DNA of 64,000 bases from Vespa crabro (GCF_910589235.1 NC_060961.1:4306001-4370000); one strand, 5' to 3'; shown: positions 32,211 to 46,288, counted from the stretch's first letter. Notes: generated by a model from the letters alone, not told the origin. Program-made: numbers and translations.

Positions 32211-33464
32211 ATTGTCAACTTATTTTCACTCGAATGCTCGAAAATATTGTTATCATCATTCCGATCTCTAGTACAAAAGGGGGGGGGGGGCGAGAGTTGG
32301 TGACGCGTGTTTTCTTTCTTCTTCTTTTTTTTTCTTTTTTTTTTTTTTTTTTCGTTTGTGTAAATTCTTTTTATTTTTCTTCTTTTTTTTTTTCTTTTTT
32401 TTTCTTTCTTTCTTATTTTGCTTTGTACGAAAGGATAACGAATACGTGGAAAAGAAGAGAAGAAGCGGTAGAATGAAAAGGGCGGACGTAGTATTTGCAA
32501 AATGAAAGGCCCGTTGTTCATCTTTTAAGGCTTCGAATAACGTAGACGTTAGGTAGTTTAGGACTTTTTTTATACAAAAAGGGAGAAAAAAGAAATAGGG
32601 AATACGAGTCGTGGTGCCTCGATAGGCTTGTATTTCGTGATCGTTCCAGTTGCGTGCTAGCACTGAGCTCGATCGTTTGTTGCCGTGTCGTTGGATCGTT
32701 TGTTTCGTAGACGGATATGAAAGAAAAAAAAAAAAAGAAAAAAAAAAGAAAAAAAAAAGAAAAAAAAAAAAAGAAAAAAAAAGAAAAAAAAAAAGAAAAA
32801 AAAAATACTTTTGCTTTACACGCGTATTACCAGCGTCGATCGGTTTGCCCTTCTTTTTTTCTTTTTTTTTTTTTTGCGAATGAAAAGGGTTCACCTTCTC
32901 CTATCACCTTTCATGTATTTTGCAATCGCCATAAGCGAACTCGATCGAGTTTTTTTCTCTTAGAATCTTTTTCTTAGACAAGAAATTCGAAAAATCTTTC
33001 GATTTTTTTAACGAACTCATACTATAATCTGTCATTTACATTTTAAATAATTTTCATGTGTACCATATTGGTAAATATAGATTTTATAACGCGATGATAT
33101 CCTGAAAAGAAATATTTTTCACAAGAAGTGTTTTTATTGAACGAAGGATTGAATATAAATAAAACGCCTGTAGCGTTTCGTGCATATTTCTATAATTCGA
33201 TATTCGATTGATTTATTTGTGTTATTTCCCCGTTTTTTTTTTTCTTTTTTTTTTTTCATTTTTATCCTTATTCTTTTTAAAATCAATGCTTTTTCTCGAA
33301 CGGTGGGTAGAAAACCATATGATTACAAAGTCCGGTTCGTTTGGATGCGATATTAATAAAAAGTTAAGCGTAATCGATGGTGAAAGAATGTGTGAAGTAG
33401 TAAAAGAGAAAAAGAGAAAATGATACAAAAACCACACACATACATACATACATACATACATACT

Positions 33465-33516
<52 letters not shown>

Positions 33517-34207
33517 TAAATATATATATATATTTTACTTACATTCAAGGCAAAACTTTAATTGATTATTTATAATATATATATGCATATATATTATATA
33601 CATTATATATTATATCACGATGGCGCGTTAAATTCTCACGCGTGCACATCCATGAGTTTGGTGATAAAAAAAAAAAAGAAAAAATGCGAATGCATTCTTT
33701 TCTCTTCACGTCAATCAAACGTTACATGTTGCACGCGGAGATCAAACGTGTTTGGTTTTCAACATTTTTATCCTTTCGTCGTTCAGCCGAAATAGACGTA
33801 TATTTATAAAAAAAAAAAAAAAAGAATAGAATAGAATAGAAAAAATAGAAAAGATAAATGAATAAAAAAAAAGAACAGCTAAAGTTTGGATCAACGTAAA
33901 ATAAATAAATTAATCCATAACGTATAGTTTTCTTGAATTTTTATCAATTGTCAGAAAATAAGATTAGAAGAAGAAAAAGAAAAAGGAAAAAAAAAAAAGA
34001 AAAAAAAAAAGAAACAGAAAAAAGGATCTTTTTTCAATATACTATGTAATTTTGACTAAACAACGAAAGGTTTAAAAATTGATAACGATCCGTAATCGAT
34101 GATTCTAAATTCGTTCAGAAACGTGCGAGGGTTGAACGATGCTTACGAAAGAAGGTTTTTATTCTCGATACTCTTATATCGAGGATTTACGAATGCTAGT
34201 GCGCGCC

Positions 34208-34244
<37 letters not shown>

Positions 34245-34348
34245 CTAATCGTCAACGTAAATAAACGTAAACATATATAAACATAGATTTTTCTTATTGA
34301 TCATACGAAAGAAAGAAAAAGATCGGAATGCAAAGATGAACAAAAGAA

Positions 34349-34350
<2 letters not shown>

Positions 34351-34442
<92 letters not shown>
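34351..34442. repeat. Long (GA)n microsatellite
   Basis: An almost perfect (GA)n dinucleotide array of about 92 bp, the longest uninterrupted GA array in the window. It gives poly-Ser/Leu and poly-Arg/Glu frames that are not genes. Confidence 0.95.
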
Positions 34443-34443
<1 letters not shown>

Positions 34444-36576
34444 AAGAGAGAGAAATGAACTGTGAAATATACGACGTTTCGCTAAGCTTCTTTAACCGTG
34501 ACAATAGTGTCCTTTTAAGAGATAATTTTGTTTTCCAATTGCGACGAAATCGCAGGGCTATAATTTAAAACTGTTTAGAGATATCATTATTAAAAAGGAA
34601 ATAGCCCGCTTGACGGATGTCACTTCTCGTGTATACATTTTTCTTTGTTAATTTATTATTATTATCTTTTCTCATACTCAGCTCTACTAATGAAGATAAT
34701 AATCCTGTTAGATTAGATTGATCGATTAGATCTTTGGTATCTAATCGAAACTTTCTATATATAGACTAACAAAGGCATCTCTTGGGAAATAGATTCGAAG
34801 AATCGAGCGGAACAAATTAAAATATACCAATGTCTTTTTTTCCTTCTCTTTTTCTTTCATCGGTTCGATCATTATAATAACGATATATGTAAAAAACGAT
34901 GTCGTTCGGTACTTTGGTTTTATCACAGATTAATGATAATATTATTATTGCGTGTATATCCGAGCCGAATATTACTCTGTTATTAGAAAAGAGAAAAGAA
35001 GAAGAACGAAAAGACGACGGGGAACGATTGAAGAATGTCGCTAGGATTGTTTTATTAACGGCAGGACCGATTCGAATTATCTTTTTACAAATACGAAATT
35101 TGTGGGCGAGATGTTAATATTACGTTTGTTAATAAACGAACACGTCCATGCATCTCTGGACGTCATGCGGAATTATTTTTGTAGGATTTAAAAATCTCTC
35201 GAAAGAATTCGCTTCGTTCGTTCGACGGAACGCCGATAACTTTTGTTGTTTAAAATGAAGCGCTTTTTTGACGAGGATAATGAAAAGAAACAAAAAAAAA
35301 TGAATAAAATAAAATAAAATAAAATAAAATAAATAAATAAAAAAAAAAGATAAATAAATAAATAAAAGAAAGAAAGAGAAAGAAAGTCTAGAAAAGATAT
35401 TTAACGTGCACATCCAAGTATTGAAGCTCGGACGGATTAAATTGTGACACAAATGATTCGACTTGTGAATGCGCAGCCTAACCATTGAATATGTGATCTC
35501 TGAAAATTAACGCGGAGGAATATAGGAGAGTGTGTATCTGTATGAGTCTGTGTGTACATGTGTGTATAAGTATGAGTGTAACGAATAATCGTTGCCTTAG
35601 CTTTTTGTACAATTTAACATGATTGATGAATAAATGAGAAGTGAGACAGAGAAGGAGAGAAAGAGAAAGAAAGATAAAGAGAGAGAGAGAAAGAGGGAGA
35701 GAGAGAGAGAAGTCGTGCAGGATATGAAATGTTTATTATATTAATGTAATCGATGTTGGTATCTGTGAAGATAAATGGTGATAATAAAATGATAAAAGTA
35801 GTAAGCTATTCTCATAAGCTCGCTCGAGAGAGGAGATATAGCCTTGCAGCAAGAATTGTGCGACAAGCTGATAATCAAATTGTATGAATATTGATATTGT
35901 TACGATGTTTACATATAATAATATTGTTAGTATTAATGGCAATGATAACAATTGTAATTCGTAATTTTTACTCATGGAGATCGCCGTCTTCGAATGAAAT
36001 ATGCAAGATAATGAAAAAATTGTCGGTCGTTTCTTTGTCCAAAATAGAGATTACCTGACCCGAATATTTTTAAAATACGTTTCTTAAAATGATGAAAAAT
36101 CTTACGATTTGATAATCGGTCAGCATGAAAATGTGGATCAAAATTATTTGAGGAAATGGTAATTAATCGGATACAATATATAGAATGAATGAAAATGAAT
36201 GAAAAATTCATTTCTTTTACCCGTTGTTTCGATTTGGAAACACGATATTCGCTTTTGTCCGTATATATATATATATATATACATAAAAATTTAAAAGGAT
36301 CATTATCGTTGATAAAGTTAGCAGCATTAAACAAAATCTTTTCGGCGGTTTGGCTAGAGGCAGAACTCAGGTTCGACTATTTCAATTGAAATGATACAAT
36401 ATCTCTATTAAGCATTTTAAAAGTAAGTTAGTTCTACGCGTACGACGAAAACTGTCTGTTCGTAAATTAAAAAAAAAGAAAAGGAAAGAAAAGAAAAAAA
36501 CCGGCTGATTTAGAAAATATTATCAAAAAGAAGAATTAAGTAGACCAATCTATAATATAGAACTAACTAATAATTA

Positions 36577-36607
<31 letters not shown>

Positions 36608-39600
36608 CAACAACACGTAATATATAGAAATAAAACAATTTTCTTGCGCCTCTATGCTAAACGATCAGAATTGTATAATCTATCGATAATATGTATCACA
36701 CCGATAAAAATAAGATAGTGTGTATAGTGTATACAAAGGAACATTATAATGTACGAAGAAGAAAAATTACAAATTTGTACATGTGTATGTGCGACTCTGT
36801 GTGTGTTTGCGTGTGCATGGCGATTGCTCATATGTCGTGTGTAGAAAAAAAAAAAAAAAAAAGAAAAGAAAAAAAATACGAAGAGAATTTATGTACACAA
36901 AGTAGTAAAACGCTCGTAAAAGATACTCCGCGGAATTTTCTCGTAATTTAATAAGGTCCATCGATAAATGAAACGATCGACTTTACTCTTTAACCTGTAT
37001 TACTTGAAAATGATCGCTCTGTTAATAATTATAGATTTACAAATTCACAAATTCATTGATGGTATTGTTGAAAAATTAGGGATACGATATATAGTGCATT
37101 CCAATAGCAATTTTATCATAACGAGAGAAATCAGAAAATTTTTTGGTATAAATAATCCGAGCGTTTGAAAGATGGCACGTTCTACGTTATTTTGACGAAA
37201 GCGAAGTTTACAGAGAGATATCGATTATCTTCTTATGAATGAAAACGCGACGTTTTCGGACACAACAATTTTAATAGGAAAAATACAAATGGGAGCATAC
37301 GTGACCGACTTCGAAGACGGAGAGTTTTTAAATAAAAATAAAAAGAAAAAAAAAAAAAGAAAAAAGAAAAGAAAAGAAAAGAAAAAAAAACGAACAAAAA
37401 AGAAAAGAAGTAACACTTCAACGGGAATTATTAAAGTTTTGGAAACATTTATCAATTTTAAAAAGAACGCGTTAAATTCAACGTTTCGTATTTTCCATAT
37501 ACGATATATTAAAGTCCGAGCAAGTTCGTAACCAAAAATGGATAAAATTCTTTTTTCTCGAAGTCGGCCACATATATAAAAACGTTAAAAAATTTGAAAT
37601 GGGAAGATGCTAATTGACGAATCTCTTTTTTAAAACTAAAGTCAATCAAAGAAAAGAGGATCCTACGAGCGCTATATCCGTTTATCAATCCTTGCCAATT
37701 TTGTACATAGTATCCGTGTCCAAATGCTCGCGAAGAAAAGGAACGATGTGAGAACGTTATATTAACAAAAGTCATGTAACAAATGTAATTGGAGAAATAA
37801 TAATTGTGCGAGTGATGTGCGACGTGTGTGTATGCTGCAAGGTGAAAAATTACAAATATGATTACGGATCGTATGATAAGAGGGAGGAGGAGGGATAAGA
37901 AAGAAAGAGAAGGAAAAGAGAAAGAGAAATGAGAAGGAGAATTTATCGACACAATATTATATTATTAACAAACGTATGCTGTCCCACTGTGATAAAAAAA
38001 TTTTGTTTTTGCATGTAAAATATACTATTAATGTCATAAGTACGAAGGAATCATATTACGGCGCATATATATAGATGTATGCGCTGACGCATGTACGATC
38101 TTAGATCGATCTATGTATCTATATATATATCTATATATATGCAGGCATAACACACAAGCATACATATATTGTGATTCAGTGTGCACAGGGATTACAAAGT
38201 GCATGCGATTCTACGAAGAATACAAATTTTAATTACTCCCACCAAGTTTTCACACGCACTCATATAAAAATATGGGACGGGTCTAGTCCTGTTTACGAAA
38301 CATATATAGAAAGTATATAATGTATAACTTGTAAAGGGGAGCGTAGAAATCATTTATTATAAAACGTTAAAAAAGATTATTATTCATCACATATAACATA
38401 TTGTGATGAATCGTCGTAACCTCATAGTAAGATTTCTTATGAATCGATTTATGTTCGATCAATTTCCTCGCAGCTTTATAAATAAAATTAATAGCTTTTC
38501 ATAGAGAGATGAACAAACGGGAAGCTTTTATTCTCTATTATTTTATATTTTTGTTTCGAATGAATAATTATTTATAGAGAATTCATAAATATTTTTTGCA
38601 TGTTTTACGACTTGTAAACAGTCGTAATAAGAATTTGACGGACGCTTGAAAATTTACGATAGAAATTATTCCCTATAAGAGATGAATTCGAATTTGAACG
38701 GTGATTAAATTAATGGGATGAGATTTTCATTATGTCTTTATTGCGTCATTAGTCTCTTCGGGCGTGTGAAAACTGGGGATGAGATAAGTGTTTATTCGCT
38801 TTTTTGCGCAACGGTCATCCTCATATTGTACCGTTTATTTGGTAGCACTACCATGTAAAACCATTTATATTTGCATATAATTAATATGTTTTACTTATAA
38901 GACCGAGTTGTTTTTTATTCCGTACCTTGACCCAGAGATATTATATTAATAAGATTTATTATAATGATTTATGATAACAAAAGAAAATTCTTAACCAAAG
39001 GATTACGTTACATTTTTTTTCTTTCTTTTTGGGGGTTTTTTCTTTTTTTTTTTCTTTTTTTTTTCTTTTTTTTTTTTCTTTTATCCAAGAAATGTTACTT
39101 TTCAATATAAAATAGGTGACACAATTACTCTATCGTTTCTATTAGAAGATAGAAATGAATGAAACATATGCTTTATATTATTTTACTGTATGTCAATTAT
39201 TTAATACGTACAATTTAATACGCGGTCACACCTTGGAGCGTTAGTAAAATTAAAACTTAATTTGGTAGGATCGAATTATGCAATTACTGTATTGGTATCT
39301 GTAGATGAAGTTAGTCACGTTTTCGCGAATACGTGACAGAGATTCAAATGAAGTTTGTGATGTATATGCAACTAGTTTCGTTTCACGATCATTATATGAG
39401 ACATGTAGAAGGAATTTATAATTAGTTACATATAAGCGTTAATAAGAATTGCTTGTTATCTACGTAGTACAATCAATCATTCTCATAGATTTGATCGGAA
39501 CGGATATGGAAAAGAAAAAAACTCGTCACGTATTTGTCGCACATAGATTGACGTTAAATGTTCAATTAGAGAAATATAAAAAATATCTAAATGAAAAATA

Positions 39601-39624
39601 ATTCTTTATATTATAACAAACTTC

Positions 39625-39901
39625 ACTATATATTAACGATACGTCTTTTTTATTTTTTCTTTTCTTTTTTCTTCTTTCTTTTTTTTTTTTTAATTTTTTC
39701 AAACGAAGTAACGATCGATATAATAATAATAGCAGCAATAATAATAATAATAATAATAACAGTAATAATAACAAAAATAATAATAGTAATAATAATAATA
39801 ATAATATCGCTATATATTTACGATACGTCTTTTTTATTTTTCCTTTTTTCAATTTTTCTAAACGAAGTAACGATCAATATAATAATAATAACAATAACAA
39901 C

Positions 39902-39968
<67 letters not shown>

Positions 39969-39970
39969 TG
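39625..39970. repeat. Tandemly duplicated segment with ATT arrays
   Basis: Two copies in direct orientation, starting near 39625 and 39809. Each reads ACGATACGTCTTTTTTATTTT, a T/C tract, AAACGAAGTAACGATC, then an (ATA)n array. The second array ends in about 65 bp of near-pure repeat. The period is about 184 bp. Shared unique flanks show a duplication rather than two independent microsatellites. Confidence 0.8.
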
Positions 39971-40280
39971 AGAAGTGATTAAACGTTATTTTCGTTTATT
40001 AGAATAACTTTTTGGAAAAATTCTTATCACAGGACATAAAGTTACGTAGTTCGCGAATGACTGGTATTATCGGACGTTTGTCGGTACATTTTGCAGTGTG
40101 CGTTTTGTACGATAGTAATAAAACTATGAGAGTGGGGACATCGAATAGGGCAGAGTGGGGACAATAGTGTATCGTACAGGGAGCTTGCGCGCCGCATTGC
40201 ACGGCCGCAGTCGAGTCATTATGCAGGTACTGCCTGTCACTTTGGCTCGTCGTGACCGCAGACCGACGTCGCCGATTCGA

Positions 40281-40317
<37 letters not shown>

Positions 40318-40410
40318 CGTTTCCCCTCTTGTTCACCCTCATTCTCTTTCTCTCACTCCCTCTTACTCCCTTTCTCTTTCTCTCTTTCTCTCACTCCCTC
40401 TCATTCCCTT

Positions 40411-40442
<32 letters not shown>

Positions 40443-41828
40443 ACCTGATGTTCCAGCGATTCTGTCATTGATACCATTGACGAGTCATTTAATATGTTAT
40501 AATGCCATTAATGATTCTTTTTGATATACGATCGAAGGTTAAACAAAGAGCACGAGATACTTACTCGATATCCGAGTTAACATTTAAATAGACCTTAATC
40601 CTCCCTTTTCATGGGTTAAACATGCATTGAAAAGAACAATCTTTTCTCTTTTGGCATCTATTAAATATTCCCTTCAATGAAATGTTATTTTTTACTTTTT
40701 TAATCTTTTTTTCATTATCCCTCTCTCTTTTTAATCGATATCGTTATACGAAAAAAATATCTATTGGAATACTTTTTCTTTCTCTCTCTCTCTCTCTCTT
40801 TTTTGTTTTGGATCAAATTATAAATAATTCTATCTTCAATTCGATCCATAACTTCAATCATCGTGCATAAACTCGGTATTTTTCTTACAAATAAGGTAGA
40901 ATCGACGGTGACGTTAATAATATATTGTGGGTGCGATCGAACGAGATCGATTGTTTAACTAATTGGATGCGATATGTGGTCACGCAAAAGTGCATAGATA
41001 TTATGTTTCGGAGGAATGAGTACTTATATATAAACGTGTATGATCATATTACATGGAATGTCATGGTTCAATGTAATTCAAATCGAATATCAAGTGAAGG
41101 GATGATGGAAAAGGGTTGCGGAGAGATGGGAAGGGTTGAATCATAAATCGTCAAATCAACGAAACGTTTCGAATCTTTTTTTAGGATCGAATTGCGTGAC
41201 TTGCACGTTCTGACCTTTAAGATTTCTTTTACAAGGTCTATTTGTTCATATACGGATATTGTATATGTCCACGATGGTTCTATGTATGCATGTGTTAGTA
41301 TAAAAGCAACTGATTCACGAGTGGCTCGTTTTACTGGCACGGTCGGGGTTAGTCCGAGCAGTGGTTGGCTCGTACTACTAGCATCCGTGTCCTCGTCTCG
41401 GTCAAAGGTACTATCGATCTTTTTTTCTCTCTTTCTCTTTTTTTCCTTTTTAATCACTTTCGACCGAACTGACGTAGTCCTCACGGATTACGTCCCTGGT
41501 CGATGAAATTGAGAGCGATAGAAATCGGCCGAATGAAATTTTTCTTGACGTTTCGTTCTCGTAATTATATTTATTTCGATCGCCGAATTAAATGACATAC
41601 CATAAAATATAATCAAATATTATACCGGAGTGTTTCGTAACAATTTTTTTTTTTTTTTTTTATATATTCGATGAATTTAAATGAATTTTATGAAAATCCT
41701 CGAATATAATATATTGCAATGATATATTTAAACAACAAACAATAAAATTAAATAATCTGTTATTATATTTAATTGATAATATAAACAAAAATAATTTATA
41801 CTTCGTTTTATTAATGATGTACTTGTAA

Positions 41829-41829
<1 letters not shown>

Positions 41830-41898
<69 letters not shown>
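41830..41898. repeat. Long (TA)n array
   Basis: About 69 bp of alternating TA. It marks a flexible, possibly cruciform-prone spot between the two genes. Frames through it encode only Ile-Tyr repeats. Confidence 0.95.
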
Positions 41899-41901
<3 letters not shown>

Positions 41902-42090
41902 GTATATTAATTAGCATTGAAAGAATTTTTTAATTGCATTTTTGAACATTTTTAATCCACCAGTACATAAACTCACAGTTTCCTTTATTGGTAACATCGT
42001 TAAAAATCGCTTTTCTCTTTCATAGATGCTTAGATAAATAAAATTGCAGTATCGAATGGGAAATAGCACTTGAGAGATCATCTTCACGAA

Positions 42091-42854
42091 GGTATCCTTA
42101 AAGACGACCTTCAGTCGGCCATAGTTGAACTCCCGATCTCCGACCTTTTCGAGTAGTAAAGTTCGAACGGTGATCCAAGTTTGAAAGTACGCTACTCGAA
42201 AGGGCGTACTAGTCGAAATAAGGGCCACCGGGCGAAGAGGTGAAGAGGCGAGCGTACGACTTCCGCGTAAGCGACCTCGATAAAAGAGGTCTCGAAAGGA
42301 GGTCAACTCTTTCTTCCTGGCTGTGGCCGGCTGCTGGCCGGGGGTTAGTACGTCGACTCTCTCTCGGAATGACTCGGTTTCGTTCGTCGATGGTCGTATC
42401 TCTCTCTCTCTCTCCCTCTTATTACAGATACACATATATGTATGTCTTTCTTTCTCTTATCACAGACGCGAGAGATACATATCTCTCTCTCTCTCTCTCT
42501 CTTATTATATATATATATATATATATTTATCTCTTTCTCCTTCTTCCTCCCCAACTCTCTCTCTCTCTCTCTGTCCCTCTCTTTTGGTTGCGCAGGGGAT
42601 GGTGAAGAGGGGTCGAAAGAAGCAGGGGTTGCGCGCGCGACGCCGCAGGTATCGCGCGCAGGAGCCATCATGTGCCGACGCCGGCAGGTGGAGGTGGTGG
42701 TTGAAGGTGAAGGGTGGAGGGGATTCTGGAACGGCGGTTCTCCCTCGTACGCTCAGCGGAGCCGTCGTCATTGGGCGTCGGGACGTCGCGACGACGCTCT
42801 TTTCCTCTCTCTTTCTCTCTCGTATACTTTTAACACGCGCGTATACATTTACTC

Positions 42855-42889
<35 letters not shown>

Positions 42890-43300
42890 ATCTTCCTCTC
42901 TCCTTTTTTTCTTATACTCAACCAGCCTGTTTCTCCTGTTCTCGAACGAAGGCGATCGAGCGCGCGCTTGTCGAACGTTTCCGCGCGCGGATAATCGCTC
43001 TGTGCCGTGTCAGTTCGCGAAGAGCGTTCGCCAGTGCACGCGCGCACGTCAATGCATCGGTGCATCTTCGGCTCTTTATCTTTATCTCGAAGCCGTGTGT
43101 CATATATATATATATATGTATATATGTATATATGTATGTATATACATATACACATATCTATCTGCATAGATACACGTAGATAAACTACATATATTATACC
43201 TTCTATAGTTCGACTCGGTAGTGTCTTACGTATTTTAATTACGTATATAAAGCATCGAATAAAAACGAGCCTTTTTACGTTTTGCGTTCGGTGCGTCTGT
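42091..43300 (+). promoter_or_regulatory. CpG-dense upstream region of the signal-peptide gene
   Basis: Composition changes sharply near 42090 from AT-rich to CpG-dense. Unique sequence at 42090-42390, 42590-42800 and 42940-43080 is separated by (CT)n arrays (42398-42418, 42481-42502, 42858-42886) and a TA/TG tract at 43103-43160. Frames up to 245 codons cross it on both strands but are CT-repeat translations. I read it as promoter-proximal DNA for the exon at 43939. The exact start site is unknown. Confidence 0.35.
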
Positions 43301-43938
43301 CAGTGCAGCGAAGTTCGCGCGGGCTTAGATCGTGTGTGTGCGCGCGCGCGCGCCCGCGTGCCCGGCCCCGTTCATCCGCGTGCAATTTTCTTAAACTCGT
43401 GTAAAGGTTCGCGCGCGATTTTCTCGAATTGGTGTATTGAAAATTATTGATAAAATAATATAGTAACCGATCGTTCGATTATGATCGTCGATTTTTGTAA
43501 GGATCGGTGCCGGTGAATCATCTAATGGGAGGGAAAAGTCTTCTTCTCGAGTTCGTTAAAAACTATGCCGATTTTCGCTTAGATAGTCCTTTGGACATCG
43601 GCGATATATCGTGACAAGTGGAGAAGGACGTATCGCAGGATGGGACGGACGACGTTGCGAGGATCGAGCGACGAAGGACAGATCGTTGTTGTCGCCGTCG
43701 CCGTCGTCGCCGTCGTAGCCGTCGTCCTAGAAAGGAGACATTCGAGATTCGAAGAGAGGATTGCGACCTGGAAGTTCTTCGGGAGCGGTTGAAACCATTT
43801 GCGAGAAGTTTACGGATGAAGCTCGTAAAAGAAGCTAGAGGGAAAGAAGAAGGAGGTGGAGGTGGAGGTAGTGGAGGAGGAGGTGGAGGAGGAGAAGGCG
43901 AGGATCACCTTCCGAGAGGAAGGACGAGAGAACGAGTC
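43301..43938 (+). promoter_or_regulatory. Probable 5' leader of the signal-peptide gene
   Basis: CpG-rich sequence starting with a TCAGT initiator-like word at 43300-43304 and a GT-then-CG alternating tract at 43328-43352. It runs into the coding exon. An in-frame TGA at 43612 limits any extension. From 43615 the frame stays open through an Arg-rich stretch (CGTCGC triplets, 43681-43727) and a Gly-rich stretch (GGA triplets, 43850-43896). It contains an ATG at 43816 in a weaker context. Translation from there would bury the signal peptide, so I treat this part as leader. Confidence 0.4.
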
Positions 43939-44137
43939 ATGTCACATGTCGTTCCTATGCTTTTGCCACGTTTCGCGCCAATCGCCAAGCTATTAATCGC
44001 GGCGATCCTCGTGCTCTCTTGTTGTGCTAATCGTTTCGCTCGTGCTAGCGAATTCCCTGAAAGAGAATGCTGCGTCTTCCCTTTACCCGAACCAACCGGA
44101 AGATCCACGGCCGCGCCTATACCAACCGGCAGAAGCG
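43939..44137 (+). CDS. First coding exon of an unrecognised secreted or membrane protein (partial)
   Basis: The ATG at 43939 has G at -3, better than the in-frame ATGs at 43816 and 43957. It opens a textbook signal peptide: a short region with Arg11 and Lys17, a hydrophobic core LLIAAILVLSCCA at residues 18-30, and an A-R-A cleavage motif before Ser37. The mature part starts SEFPERECCVFPLPEPTGRS, with a Cys pair and a Pro/Thr/Ser-rich stretch. The exon ends after 66 codons plus one base at a good donor (AGAAGCG/GTGAGT; phase 1). I do not recognise the family. A secreted ligand, a type I receptor or an extracellular-matrix protein are all possible. No matching next exon is found in the remaining 19.8 kb. 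Confidence 0.6.
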
Positions 44138-46251
44138 GTGAGTTTCTATATCATTCTTTTCAATGAAAGTCAATCAACATATTGCAATTTAATTAATAAT
44201 TATGGATCGACTTAGCTACGTCAAATTTTATTGCGTACGTCATGGTTCTACTATATATTGTTACTATTATTATTGTTATTTTTTTTTTTTTTTTTACTTT
44301 TTTATATTACGAAGTATCTGTTTTTAACATACAAAGCATAAGAAAAAAAAAAAAAAATAAACCAAAACTGTTTGATCGACCGTCATCCATAAAGTTACAA
44401 TGTAAAAGTTAAATTTAGTTATCGTTGACGTAAATTATCACGTACACGTTTGTAACGTGAAACGAATAGATGATCTTATGCATCAACCTTTATGTACCAA
44501 GCGTGTAATCGAAATAATTCTGACGTTATACAAAAATCCACCTACGCCTATTCAATATTATCTTCGAATAGTTTTATTTACGTATTTTTATTTATTTACG
44601 TATATTACTATATATCATGTTTTATATGAAATTCTTTAATTTCACGCGTATTATTGATAATACCTATTGATGATAACCTAGATCATCGGTTTATCTTAAA
44701 CGAGATAATCCTTTTATCGTCATACATTAATATCATTAAATTTCTACGTTAATTTAATGCAAAAACGTAGGAATATATATTTCGTTGACGATCGATAAGA
44801 AAATGTCTTTCACTGAATTAAAAAGGTAGGAGAAAGTAGTGAAGTAATCGAAGCGACGGAATTACGATAGAACGTCTGGTACTAGCGGTGTCAGTCGTGA
44901 ACTTCGCTCGAGGTTACGCTTGATCGAAGGTTATATGTTGTGTATAGTGTTGAAGAAGTTTCAGCGACGGACGTCGTTTATATATCACGATGAAATTCTC
45001 TCCCTCTCTCTCTCTCTCTCTCTCTTCCTTGTAACGAATCGTTGTAGTACATAAATAGTAATATACATAGGGTGAGACATTTAAAACAAGCCATCGGAAC
45101 GTCTTTTATAGATCTTGTTAACAAAAAAAAAAATTGAAAATTATCATGCAACGATTAATTTTCTCTTTTTCCTTTTTTTTTTTTCTTCCTTCCTAAACGA
45201 AACTTACTCATATCATATTTTTCTCCTTCTATCTTCATATCGACAAACGAAAGATATTATTGGTCTGTTTTAGATGCTTCACCCTATATAATATATCGCT
45301 TCAACCACGCGACGTTGCTCTCGAAGTGGGGTGTAAGTAATGAAAACCGATCAACCTTCGGCTCTCTGTGCACGATGTTACGTCGTTAGTGCGATAAATG
45401 CTCGAATAGAGAGCTTTTCTTGTGCTCCTGTCCTCTTCGAAAGATCTTAGGAAGGTGTTATCATTTATAACGTAGTATCGCATTGGTTTATAATAATTAT
45501 AAATGATGTTCGCTTTAACGTTGAGTTCGAGCGATGAACGTTGTAGGATCGTAAATGTCCATCGATTCTGAGTTTCTTTTCGTAAGATAGAGGCATAGAA
45601 GGGGAAGGGGGAGAATTATAGATCCTTAGAAATATCTATTATTTTTCGTATTTTATCTGAGCATTAATACGATCGTCGATGAATCGTAAAGAAAAAAAAA
45701 AAAAAAAAAAAAAAAAGGAAAGAAAAGGGACGTACGAATAGACGAAATATTTCTTAAGTATAATATTTTTTAAAATTCGTTGATCATGTTGAATCCGTGC
45801 GATGTTTTTTTTTCTTTCTTTTTTTTTTTCCTTTTTCTTTTTTTTTTTTTTTTCCCTTAAACTTGGTCAGTAATATTTCAACTCTCTCCCAAGAGGGAAA
45901 AAAAGCCGTGCATGTTGGAAGAATAATCTGTAGATTTGTTTTTCCTCTTTTTCCTTTCCTTTCCTCTTTTACCTTCTTTTTTCGTCACGGATGCGAAAGT
46001 GCAGAAGGAGATGAAGGCGTCCAAGCATTTAAAAGAAAACACCGTCAAAGAATAAAAGCGAGCACGAAGTAGAGGTGGATAAGGAGACGGTAGAAGACTA
46101 TTTGTCTGTGTCCTATTCGTGTGTTTGTGTATATCTTGGTATGCACCGAAGGGTCACGGAGATGCTCTCCTCGCTTGGTGGCATGTCTTCGTGTATCTTA
46201 AACGTCGCAAGACGACTCGTGGTGGTGATGGAACGAGAATAAGTATACACG

Positions 46252-46288
<37 letters not shown>

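Larger units (their letters stand above)
32211..42090. other. AT-rich intergenic stretch, no supported gene
   Basis: Nearly 10 kb without a credible coding exon on either strand. Open frames are translations of repeats: poly-Lys/poly-Phe at 32268-32894, (GA)n over 90 bp at 34351-34442, (TA)n at 33473-33511 and 41830-41898, ATT arrays at 39718-39968, and (CT)n at 40282-40442. Intervening unique sequence is very AT-rich. A CpG-rich spot at 40124-40280, with a 12-nt direct repeat (AGAGTGGGGACA at 40129 and 40152), is the only compositionally distinct part. Confidence 0.6.

Noticed and set aside
32268..32894. 208-codon minus-strand frame of Lys and Phe runs
   Set aside because: A direct translation of T/C and A/G low-complexity tracts.
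42323..43179. Overlapping 220-245 codon frames on both strands
   Set aside because: They are dominated by (CT)n and TA arrays. Both strands are open over the same interval, which is typical of repeat-driven frames. The region fits a promoter better.
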